The notes under the pieces were generated by a model, which was given only the letters and a program-made list of their open reading frames with translations, searched no databases and was not told the origin of the DNA. Made by a program: the position numbers and the translations under genes. From the NCBI GenBank assembly GCA_018266105.1, contig JAFEBA010000055.1:1-39336 (forward strand): a stretch of DNA of 39,336 nucleotides, in the 5' to 3' direction. This document shows positions 33,120 through 39,336 of the stretch, one piece after another (positions within the stretch are counted from its first letter, which is position 1; the number at the start of each line of letters is the position of its first letter). Source of the DNA: a bacterium. GTDB taxonomy: Bacteria > Vulcanimicrobiota > Xenobia > Xenobiales > JADMJV01.

Positions 33120-34124
33120 ATGAAATTTGGAACTTTTGTCCCCCAGGGCTGGCGTCTGGACCTGGTGCAAATCCAGGGCGCCCACGAGAAATACCAGACC
33201 ATGAAAGAGTGCGCCATGCGCGCTGAGCGAGCTGGCTACGACAGCATCTGGCTTTATGACCACTTTCATACCGTGCCTGATGCCGAGTTGGAGGCCTGTT
33301 TCGAGGTCTGGACGGCCACGGCCGCTCTGGCCGAGGCCACCAGTCGGGTACGCCTGGGCCAGATGTGCGGCTGCAACATTTACCGGCCGCCCACCATGCT
33401 GGCCAAGATCACGGCCAATCTCGACGCCATCAGCAACGGTCGTCTGGAAGTGGGCCTGGGAGCAGGTTGGTATCAGCACGAGTGTGTGGCCTACGGCTAT
33501 CCTTTCGAGAAACCGGCTGTGCGCATCGGACAGCTGGACGAGGCCGTGCAGATTTTGAAGGGGATGTGGACTCAGGACCACTTTCAGTTTGACGGTAAGT
33601 ACTACCAGGTCGGTCGAGGCGAGGTTCGAAATTATCGGGGACAGAGCGTGCAGTTGCAGGGCGCCATCAATTATCCGCAGCCCGTGCAGAGGCCCCATCC
33701 CCCCTTGTGGATCGCGGGGGGCGGCGAGCAGTTGACTCTGCGCACGGTCGCTCGCTACGCCGACTACTCCAACTTTATGGGCAGCCTGAGCGATATTCAG
33801 CACAAGAATCGCGTGCTGGACGAGCACTGCGAGCGTGAAGGCCGCGACCCGGCAGCGATCAAACGCAGCATTAATATCAATGTCTTCTTAGGTAGCGATG
33901 CCGATTACGAGCGGCTGCTGCTGGATTGTGGTCGCAAGCCGGCCGATGTGGCGGGTCTGAAGTCCATGCTCTATCCTTCCGAAGTCCCGGCTCTGATCGA
34001 TCGGTTGGCTGGCCTGCGCGAGCACGGCCGGGCGGATACCGTGATTTGTTACTTTCCGGATGCTGCAAAAGGCGATTCGATGGAGCGTTTTGCGCAAGAG
34101 GTGATGCCGGCGTTACGCGCCTGA
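33120..34124 (+). CDS. Luciferase-like (LLM-class) flavin/F420-dependent oxidoreductase
   Basis: A 334-residue TIM-barrel oxidoreductase of the bacterial-luciferase superfamily: MKFGTFVPQGWRL start, AERAGYDSIWLYDHFH, VRLGQMCGCNIYRPPTMLAK, GRLEVGLGAGWYQHECVAYG, and PHPPLWIAGGGEQLTLRTVA. This motif order matches F420-dependent enzymes, so the cofactor is F420 or FMN; F420 is likelier from the pattern but not provable here. The substrate is unknown. The only nearby gene that might regulate it is the divergent XRE-type protein. Confidence 0.85.
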   Translation: MKFGTFVPQGWRLDLVQIQGAHEKYQTMKECAMRAERAGYDSIWLYDHFHTVPDAELEACFEVWTATAALAEATSRVRLGQMCGCNIYRPPTMLAKITANLDAISNGRLEVGLGAGWYQHECVAYGYPFEKPAVRIGQLDEAVQILKGMWTQDHFQFDGKYYQVGRGEVRNYRGQSVQLQGAINYPQPVQRPHPPLWIAGGGEQLTLRTVARYADYSNFMGSLSDIQHKNRVLDEHCEREGRDPAAIKRSININVFLGSDADYERLLLDCGRKPADVAGLKSMLYPSEVPALIDRLAGLREHGRADTVICYFPDAAKGDSMERFAQEVMPALRA

Positions 34125-34127
34125 ATT

Positions 34128-34158
34128 GACCGTTTTAGTCTGCCAGGCTAAAATGGTC
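34128..34158. repeat. Inverted repeat before the AAA/DUF4143 gene
   Basis: GACCGTTTTAG (34128-34138) pairs with CTAAAATGGTC (34148-34158) over 11 positions with one G-T pair and a 9-base loop, starting 3 bp after the preceding stop and ending 4 bp before ATG 34163. No T-tract, so it may be an operator or an RNA element covering the translation start. Confidence 0.45.
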
Positions 34159-34162
34159 GCTC

Positions 34163-35350
34163 ATGTGGATCTTGAGAGATCTGGAGGCGGTTTGGTCTGA
34201 GGCCGGCCGACAGTCAATTCGGATTGTGACGGGTGCCCGCCAGTGCGGAAAGTCGTCTCTACTTGAGCGCCTGGCTCCAGACTTCACTTTCGTCTCTCTA
34301 GACGATTTGCAAAATAGGCAACTGGCTCAGAGCGACCCGGCATTGTTTTTTGAAACCCATCCCGGGCATTTGATCTTGGACGAGGTTCAGCACGCTCCTT
34401 TGCTTTTCTCTGAACTCAAGCGTATCGCGGACGCACAGAAGGCCGGCAAGCTCTCCCCGCGCAGCTTCTGGTTGTCGGGTTCCAATTTAATCTTACTGCG
34501 CAAAAACGTGGTGGAGTCGCTGGCTGGACGAGCCAGCTCGGTGCGTCTGCATCCGCTTTCGGTTGCTGAGATCAGCTCGACCCTTCCAGATTTCCCTTTG
34601 GTTCAAAGCTTGCTGCTAGGCGGCTGGCCGGAGCTTTATGGCCAGAGTTATTCACTGGCGGAGGCGGTCCGATTTCTGAACGACTATGTCCAGTTAGTGC
34701 TCGAGCGTGACGTCGCCCAATCGGCCGGGATCCAAAAAGTCCCGCAGTTTCTTAAGTTCGCCACCTTATTAAGCGGTCGAGCAGGCAACCTGCTGGAGCT
34801 CTCCAGCCTGGCTTCTGCCGTGGGCGTTCAAGTGTCCACTCTAACGGATTGGGCCGGAGCTTTGGAGCAGATGCTTGTAATTGCGCGTTTGCCTGCCTAC
34901 ACCAGTGAGCTCAGCAAACGGCTGATCAAGTCGCCCAAGCTCTTTTTTCAGGATACCGGACTTCTCTGTCGCCTGCAGGGGTGGCGAGCCTTAGAGCCCT
35001 TGCTTGCCAGTCCGATGGTGGGAGCCGCATTCGAGAATTTGGTTTTTACGGAGATCTTGAAGACGCGCGATCATGCCTTGCGCGACTGGAATCTTACCTA
35101 TTTTCGTACGAAAGAGGGACAGGAAGTCGACTTCGTGATCGATACAGGTTCCAAGACTCTGCTGTTAGAGTGTAAGTTCTCCGCCCAGAATACCCAGTAT
35201 GTTCCGACACCTGAGTCGGCCCGCAAGGTGTTTGGTCAGGATGCCCCGATCCATGTGGTCACCTTCGCTGGGGAACTGCGCCGGCTGAGGGAGCAGAGCT
35301 GGCAGGTACCCATTCGCCAACTCAGGCAGTTTTTGCTCGACGCCCTCTGA
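34163..35350 (+). CDS. AAA ATPase with DUF4143-type C-terminus
   Basis: A 395-residue P-loop ATPase. Walker A is GARQCGKSSLL (residues ~23-33), Walker B is HLILDEVQHA, and SFWLSGSN follows as sensor 1. The C-terminal DUF4143-like part has NDYVQLVLERDVA, FFQDTGLLCRLQGW, FENLVFTEILK and the restriction-endonuclease-like QEVDFVID...LLECKFS. This family (AAA_14 plus DUF4143) is abundant in accessory regions and poorly understood. No clear ribosome site is present; the hairpin at 34128-34158 sits immediately before the start. It ends 1 bp before the convergent ecfA stop. Confidence 0.88.
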   Translation: MWILRDLEAVWSEAGRQSIRIVTGARQCGKSSLLERLAPDFTFVSLDDLQNRQLAQSDPALFFETHPGHLILDEVQHAPLLFSELKRIADAQKAGKLSPRSFWLSGSNLILLRKNVVESLAGRASSVRLHPLSVAEISSTLPDFPLVQSLLLGGWPELYGQSYSLAEAVRFLNDYVQLVLERDVAQSAGIQKVPQFLKFATLLSGRAGNLLELSSLASAVGVQVSTLTDWAGALEQMLVIARLPAYTSELSKRLIKSPKLFFQDTGLLCRLQGWRALEPLLASPMVGAAFENLVFTEILKTRDHALRDWNLTYFRTKEGQEVDFVIDTGSKTLLLECKFSAQNTQYVPTPESARKVFGQDAPIHVVTFAGELRRLREQSWQVPIRQLRQFLLDAL

Positions 35351-35351
35351 C

Positions 35352-36920
35352 TCAGCTCTCCTGCCATTGCTCAAACTGCAGGCGATTGACGGGCACCGGG
35401 GTGTTTGGGAAGTGTTCGGCCGCCCATTCAGACCAGGCCGGGATTTGAAAGCCGGCCCCCGCCAGCTCGGGGAAGAGGCTTTCCGGGGTGCCCTGGGCGC
35501 GCACTCGCCCCGCTTCCAGCCAGACCAGATGGCTGGCCAGTTCTCCCACTTCTTCCAGATCGTGGGAGATGAGGGTCAGGCTGACGTCCAGCTGGCGCAA
35601 CAGTTCCCAGAGGTTGCGGCGGTGGCGCCAGTCCAGACCGGCGCCAGGTTCGTCCAGAACCAGAGCGCGCGGACGGTAGGCCAGGGTGCAGGCCAGAGCC
35701 AGGCGGCGTTGCTCGCCGCCGGAGAGCTCGAAGGGGCTGCGTTTGGCATAGCTCTCGACGGGCAGATCCACCTGAGCCAGAGCCTCGCGCACGTTCTTTT
35801 CCACCTCCAGCCCGAAGTTGCTGGGAGCGTAGGCAACTTCGTCCCAAACGGTTTCTTGAAAAAACTGGGACTCTGGCTGCTGAAAAAGGATGCCGACCTG
35901 CTGGCGAATGGGACGAGCGCTGGTCTTGGGCTCGATCCATTGGCCCAGCAAATGGAAGCGTCCCTTTTGAGGGCGCAAAATCAAATTAAGGTGCTGGAGC
36001 AAAGTCGACTTGCCGCTGCCCGTTTGCCCGAGCAGGGCGGAGCGCTGGCCGGAGGGCAGGTGGCAATCGATGCCGCGCAGGGCCTGGTGGCGCAGCGGTG
36101 TGCCTCGTGCATACTCGTAGTGCAGGTCCTCAAAGCGGGCAAAGTCTGGGGCAGAGGGAGCGGGCAGTGGAATGTAGGGGGTGCTGGGGGTGGAGCGCTG
36201 CAGACATTGATCCAGCTGCAGCGAGGTGGGCACGGAGAGTTCCAGGCTGGCGAAGCGTTCCGGCTGCTGCCACAGACTGGAGGCGTTGACTTCCTCTGCG
36301 ATTTGGCCCTGGAGCAGATGCAGGACCCGGTCACATCCCTCCAGTTCCTCGCTGCGATGGGTGACCAGCAGGATGCCCACCTGGCCGCGCAAGCCGTGCA
36401 GGTACTGCATCAGCTCTCGTCGGGCCTGGGGGTCCAGCATGCTGGTGGGCTCGTCCAGCAGAAGATAGCGGGGGCGCATGGCCAGCACCGCGGCCAGAGC
36501 CAGGCGCTGCTTTTGGCCGCCTGAGAGAGCGTGAGACTGCCAGTGGCGGCGCTCCCACAGGCCAACCTGGTGCAGGGCCCATTCGACTCGCTCGTGGAGT
36601 TCGCTGGAGGGAAGACCGAGTTGGCCAGGGCCGAAGGCGACTTCTTCGTCGACGGTGTTGGCCACCAGCTGACTCTCCGGGTTTTGAAAGACCATACCCA
36701 GGGCCCGTCGGGCCTGGGTGGAGAATTCGGCCGAGCCAGAAGTAACCCCGTCGATTTCCAGGCTGCCGCCCTGAGGCTGGACGAGGCCGGCCAGCAAGCG
36801 TAGCAGAGTGCTTTTGCCGCTGCCGTTGCCGCCCACCAGACCGACCATTTCCCCCGGTTCGAGGCTAAGGTCCAGGCTGTGCAGGACCGGCTTATAGACG
36901 AGTTGGGTGGCTTTCAGCAT
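35352..36920 (-). CDS. ecfA: Fused energy-coupling-factor transporter ATPase (EcfA1-EcfA2 in one chain)
   Basis: A 522-residue protein with two complete ABC ATPase halves. First half: Walker A GGNGSGKSTLL, signature LSGGQKQRLALA, Walker B YLLLDEPTSMLD. Second half (from about 260): GQTGSGKSTLL, LSGGEQRRLALA and ALVLDEPGAGLD. Two EcfA subunits that are usually separate genes after rplQ are here one polypeptide, so the heterodimer would be intramolecular. It would drive ECF-type vitamin uptake with EcfT and S components that are not in the window. ATG 36920 follows the rplQ terminator directly (the GTG at 36935 would lie in the T-run). The final ~45 residues (FPNTPVPVNRLQFEQWQES) extend past the second ATPase. 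Confidence 0.9.
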   Translation of the reverse strand: MLKATQLVYKPVLHSLDLSLEPGEMVGLVGGNGSGKSTLLRLLAGLVQPQGGSLEIDGVTSGSAEFSTQARRALGMVFQNPESQLVANTVDEEVAFGPGQLGLPSSELHERVEWALHQVGLWERRHWQSHALSGGQKQRLALAAVLAMRPRYLLLDEPTSMLDPQARRELMQYLHGLRGQVGILLVTHRSEELEGCDRVLHLLQGQIAEEVNASSLWQQPERFASLELSVPTSLQLDQCLQRSTPSTPYIPLPAPSAPDFARFEDLHYEYARGTPLRHQALRGIDCHLPSGQRSALLGQTGSGKSTLLQHLNLILRPQKGRFHLLGQWIEPKTSARPIRQQVGILFQQPESQFFQETVWDEVAYAPSNFGLEVEKNVREALAQVDLPVESYAKRSPFELSGGEQRRLALACTLAYRPRALVLDEPGAGLDWRHRRNLWELLRQLDVSLTLISHDLEEVGELASHLVWLEAGRVRAQGTPESLFPELAGAGFQIPAWSEWAAEHFPNTPVPVNRLQFEQWQES

Positions 36921-36927
36921 AAAGAAA

Positions 36928-36950
36928 AAAACCACCCACGAGAGGTGGTT
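36928..36950 (-). terminator. Intrinsic terminator after rplQ
   Basis: On the minus strand AAAACCACC, loop TCTCGTG, GGTGG then a run of seven T residues followed by CTTT and the ATG of ecfA. The stem is 21 bp beyond the rplQ stop, so the ecfA start codon is only a few bases after the T-run. Confidence 0.8.
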
Positions 36951-36971
36951 TTCTACTCAAGAGAGGATCTC

Positions 36972-37406
36972 TTAGGAAATCAGCTCGATCAGAGCCATCG
37001 GAGCGCCATCGCCCTTGCGGGGATAGAGCTTGATGATGCGGGTGTAGCCACCCTCGCGAGCCGCGTCGCCGCCTTTGGCGTAACGGGTTGCGATCTGATC
37101 GAAGAGACTCTGAGCCGCGTCGCGGTCGGGGCGAGCCGGACGACCCTGAGCGTGAACGCGCGGCGCGCCGGCGATTTCGCGGAAAACCTGACGCTTGGCG
37201 GCCAGCTTCTCGGCGGGATCGGTGGCGGCGTTGGCCTTGCGAGCCCAGGTGATCAGGTGCTCCACGTAGCGCTGGAGTTCCTTGGCACGGATGTCCGTGG
37301 TGGTGATGCGCTGGTGAGTCAAGAGCGACTTGGTCAGGTTGCGCAACATGGCGATACGGTGATCGGTTTGCCGGCCGAGGCGACGGCTACGGACTTTGTG
37401 TCTCAT
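36972..37406 (-). CDS. rplQ: 50S ribosomal protein L17
   Basis: A 144-residue L17 with the diagnostic start MRHKVRSRRLGRQTDHR, followed by LTHQRITTTDIRAKE and ending IIKLYPRKGDGAPMALIEL. A 15-bp gap after rpoA with GGAGG at good spacing confirms ATG 37406. It is a large-subunit protein near the peptide exit tunnel, the last ribosomal gene of the alpha operon here. Confidence 0.97.
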   Translation of the reverse strand: MRHKVRSRRLGRQTDHRIAMLRNLTKSLLTHQRITTTDIRAKELQRYVEHLITWARKANAATDPAEKLAAKRQVFREIAGAPRVHAQGRPARPDRDAAQSLFDQIATRYAKGGDAAREGGYTRIIKLYPRKGDGAPMALIELIS

Positions 37407-37420
37407 TTGGATCCTCCAGC

Positions 37421-38374
37421 TTAATCGGGAGTCGAGGGCTGCAAGGACAACCCGCGCTCCGTCAATTTGTCTTTGATTTCATCGAGCGACTTCTGGCCGA
37501 AGTTCTTCAACTTCATGATGTCGTCTTCGGAGTAGGTGAGCAGTTCGCCCAGGGTGCGGATGCCAGCGCGCTTCAAGCAGTTCAGCGAGCGAACCGAAAG
37601 CTGCAGGTCCTCGATGGGGGTGTCGAGCACTTCGGATTCGGGACCACCGATGGGGATCTCGGGACGAGTGACCGGCTCCATGTTGGAGAACAGGCTGAGC
37701 TTGCGCTGCATGATGGCGGCGGCCTGACTGATCGCCTCGTAAGGCTTCAAGCTGCCGTCCGTGTGCACGTCGATGACCAGACGGTCAAAGTCGGTGCGCT
37801 GGCCCACGCGGGTGTCTTCCACCACGTAATTGACCTTGAGCACAGGGCTAAAGATCGAGTCGATGGGGATGATTCCGATGACCTGCTCCTGATTGGTCTG
37901 CTTCTCGGCGGGCACGTAGCCCTGGCCTTTGGCAACATACAGGTCCATGCCCAGGCGGGCGCCCTTTTCCAGGTTGGCAATCACCAGGTCCGGATTGAGC
38001 ACTTCCACTTCGGGGTCGAGCTGAATGTCGGCGGCGGTGACGACGCCGGGACCCTGAGCTTCAAGCCGCAGCAGTTTGCGCTTCTCGGTAAAGAGACGCA
38101 GGTTGAGCTTCTTGAGGTTGAGGATCATCTCGGTGGTGTCTTCACGAACGCCACCGAGGGTGGAGAATTCGTGCAGAACGCCGTCAATGCGCACGTGGGT
38201 CACAGCCGCTCCGGTCAAAGCCGAGAGCAGGATGCGACGCAGTGCGTTGCCGATGGTGATGCCGAAACCGCGCTCGAGCGGCTCGATGGAGAATTTGGTG
38301 TCGCTGATCGACGTGACGCGAGGATCAGCGCTCTCTTCATAAGGTTGAGCGGATTGCAGCAAAGCATCCAACAT
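37421..38374 (-). CDS. rpoA: RNA polymerase subunit alpha
   Basis: A 317-residue alpha subunit, a normal length. The N-terminal dimerisation domain has GFGITIGNALRRILLSALTGAAV, EFSTLGGVREDTTEMILNLK and KPYEAISQAA. The C-terminal domain, which contacts promoter UP elements and activators, is LQLSVRSLNCLKRAGIRTLGE to MKLKNFGQKSLDEIKDKL. AAGGAG lies upstream of ATG 38374. It is in the conserved order rpsK-rpsD-rpoA-rplQ. Confidence 0.98.
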   Translation of the reverse strand: MLDALLQSAQPYEESADPRVTSISDTKFSIEPLERGFGITIGNALRRILLSALTGAAVTHVRIDGVLHEFSTLGGVREDTTEMILNLKKLNLRLFTEKRKLLRLEAQGPGVVTAADIQLDPEVEVLNPDLVIANLEKGARLGMDLYVAKGQGYVPAEKQTNQEQVIGIIPIDSIFSPVLKVNYVVEDTRVGQRTDFDRLVIDVHTDGSLKPYEAISQAAAIMQRKLSLFSNMEPVTRPEIPIGGPESEVLDTPIEDLQLSVRSLNCLKRAGIRTLGELLTYSEDDIMKLKNFGQKSLDEIKDKLTERGLSLQPSTPD

Positions 38375-38412
38375 AGGCTATGACTCCTTATAAGTGGGTC
38401 TTGCGCAAAGAG

Positions 38413-38439
38413 CGACGGACTCCGTCAGGAGTCCAGTCG
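38413..38439 (-). promoter_or_regulatory. Hairpin in the rpsD-rpoA gap
   Basis: CGAC-GGACTCC (38413-38423) pairs with GGAGTCC-A-GTCG (38428-38439): an 11-bp stem with one bulged A and a GTCA loop. No T-run, so it is more likely an RNA structure that balances rpoA expression than a terminator. Confidence 0.5.
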
Positions 38440-38468
38440 CCAAATGCTCGACCGATTTAGGCTAAAGA

Positions 38469-39098
38469 TTATTTGGAGTAGAACTCGACGACCAGTTGCT
38501 CGGTCACCTGGGTGTCTATTTCCGCGCGAGACGGAAGCGAAACAATTTTTCCTTCCGGCTTGTCAGCGGCGAGCTCCAGCCAGCCGGGAATGGCGCGCAT
38601 GCGAGCGCGTTCCACGTTCTGGACGATCTCAACGTTGTTGACGTGACGCTCGGTCACCGAAACCACCATGCCCGGCTTGACCAGGAAGGAGGGGATGTCG
38701 AGCTTCTTGCCGTCGACGAAGATGTTGCCGTGGGCTACCAGCTGGCGAGCGGCCGAACGAGAGGGGGCAAAGCCGAGGCGGTGCACCACGTTGTCCAGGC
38801 GACGCTCGAGCAGGCGCAGGAAGAGTTCACCGGTCACGCCCTGGGCGCGGTCGGCCTTGGTGAAGTAGCCACGGAACTGCTTTTCGCTGACGCCGTAGAT
38901 GCGGCGCATCTTCTGCTTTTCACGCAGCTGAATGCCATATTGGGAGAGCTTGCGCACCTTGCCCGGACCGTGCTGTCCGGGGGGATAATTGCGGCGCTCG
39001 ATGGCGCACTTGTTGGTCAAGCAGCGCTCGCCTTTGAGGAACAATTTTGTTGTTTCGCGCCGACAGAGTCGGCAAACAGGACCGGTATAACGAGCCAC
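38469..39098 (-). CDS. rpsD: 30S ribosomal protein S4
   Basis: A 209-residue S4 from GTG 39098 with AAGGAGGG eight bases upstream. The N-terminus MARYTGPVCRLCRRE and CLTNKCAIERRNYPPGQH keep the four cysteines (9, 12, 26, 31) of the zinc-binding C+ form. The S4 domain is RLDNVVHRLGFAPSRSAARQ to HGNIFVDGKKLDIPS. It is a primary 16S rRNA-binding protein and, in many bacteria, the translational regulator of this operon. Confidence 0.98.
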   Translation of the reverse strand: MARYTGPVCRLCRRETTKLFLKGERCLTNKCAIERRNYPPGQHGPGKVRKLSQYGIQLREKQKMRRIYGVSEKQFRGYFTKADRAQGVTGELFLRLLERRLDNVVHRLGFAPSRSAARQLVAHGNIFVDGKKLDIPSFLVKPGMVVSVTERHVNNVEIVQNVERARMRAIPGWLELAADKPEGKIVSLPSRAEIDTQVTEQLVVEFYSK

Positions 39099-39288
39099 CG
39101 AGGTAGCCCTCCTTCAATATAGTTTTTTTTCTCAGGTCTCGAACTCTGGCGAGAGCTGAGACACCCGCTCTACATTCCGAAGTGGATACGCGCCGGCTTC
39201 GGACTCCCTGAGGGACGGGTGGAAAGGCGTCAGGCTCACTCCTGGGAGCGAGCCTGACCCCAAGGGCTGTTGGTAGCCCAGGTTTTTG
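39099..39288 (-). promoter_or_regulatory. Structured leader between rpsK and rpsD
   Basis: The 190-bp gap is long for this operon and contains a strong hairpin: GTCAGGCTC (39229-39237) pairs with GAGCCTGAC (39250-39258), and the interior CTCC/GGAG extends the stem past an A-C mismatch. A second short stem (TCCCT/AGGGA) lies near 39205-39215. It is a candidate S4-binding leader or attenuator; no T-tract is seen. Confidence 0.45.
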
Positions 39289-39336
39289 TTACACGCGGCG
39301 ACGCTTTGGGGGGCGGCAGCCGTTGTGCGGGATGGG
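39289..39336 (-). CDS. rpsK: 30S ribosomal protein S11 (C-terminal end only)
   Basis: The last 15 codons plus TAA lie in the window, reading PIPHNGCRPPKRRRV, which is the invariant C-terminus of S11. The 5' part lies beyond the right edge. S11 sits on the small-subunit platform and its gene precedes rpsD in the conserved order. Confidence 0.95.
   Translation of the reverse strand, partial: PIPHNGCRPPKRRRV

Noticed and set aside
35367..36524. Long plus-strand open frame antisense to the ecfA fusion
   Set aside because: The minus-strand frame has two full ABC ATPases; the opposite frame is Gln/Ala-rich without any domain, a shadow.
37763..38383. Plus-strand open frame across rpoA, and one across rpsD (38496-39122)
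   Set aside because: Both are antisense to unmistakable housekeeping genes and have no recognisable content.

Overview
The window looks like a chromosomal segment of a free-living, mid-to-high-GC bacterium. The right edge carries the conserved alpha-operon order rpsK-rpsD-rpoA-rplQ followed by a fused ECF-transporter ATPase. The rest is rich in signalling and secreted proteins: two large multi-PAS histidine kinases, two intact membrane-anchored Ser/Thr kinases plus the remnant of a third, a type IV pilin/type II secretion-like cluster, several EF-hand-type secreted proteins, an F420/FMN luciferase-like oxidoreductase and an RNase II of the cyanobacterial/chloroplast type. This mix suggests a deep-branching lineage of the Cyanobacteria / Eremiobacterota / Armatimonadota / Chloroflexota neighbourhood. 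That placement is an inference with low certainty. No phage, IS element or CRISPR array is visible.

Layout. 1-4336: two divergent PAS-domain histidine kinases sharing a ~140-bp promoter region; the left one runs off the window. 4327-5307: a probable Mrr-like/GIY-YIG nuclease fusion overlapping the kinase tail. 5433-7359: an overlapping three-gene operon of secreted or membrane-anchored proteins, two of them SurA/PpiC-like paralogues, one lacking the parvulin core. 7423-10522: a DUF6683-like secreted protein, an unknown membrane-anchored protein and a DUF7059-type methyltransferase. 10592-13718: a frameshifted EF-hand gene, a Ser/Thr kinase operon with a promoter, and a kinase fragment cut at the APE motif. 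14254-16300: small hypothetical or secreted proteins and a GNAT acetyltransferase interrupted by an in-frame amber codon. 16340-16486: a complete tRNA-Trp unit (promoter, tRNA with encoded CCA, terminator). 16519-21173: GH1 glycosidase, RNase II-family enzyme and inositol monophosphatase. 21189-27962: a three-repeat unknown protein, a secreted Ca-binding-like protein, then a tight operon of a PEGA-like-domain Ser/Thr kinase, two prepilins, a large PilX/polymer-forming-like protein and a GspF/PilC membrane protein. 28147-30904: guaA-tyrS. 31010-35350: an RTX-like secreted protein, an XRE regulator, an F420-type oxidoreductase and an AAA/DUF4143 ATPase. 35352-39336: ecfA fusion, rplQ, rpoA, rpsD, rpsK (partial).

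The most distinctive unit is the pilin operon, in which a transmembrane Ser/Thr kinase with a predicted extracytoplasmic PEGA-like domain follows the minor pilin genes by a single base; this suggests that envelope or pilus status is read out by phosphorylation. Other points worth a second look are the amber-interrupted GNAT gene, the tRNA-Trp promoter whose -10 box sits inside a perfect palindrome, the nuclease fusion, a new-looking WAPDAV tandem-repeat protein, and an rplQ terminator that abuts the ecfA start codon. All assignments come from reading the sequence; no database search was run.
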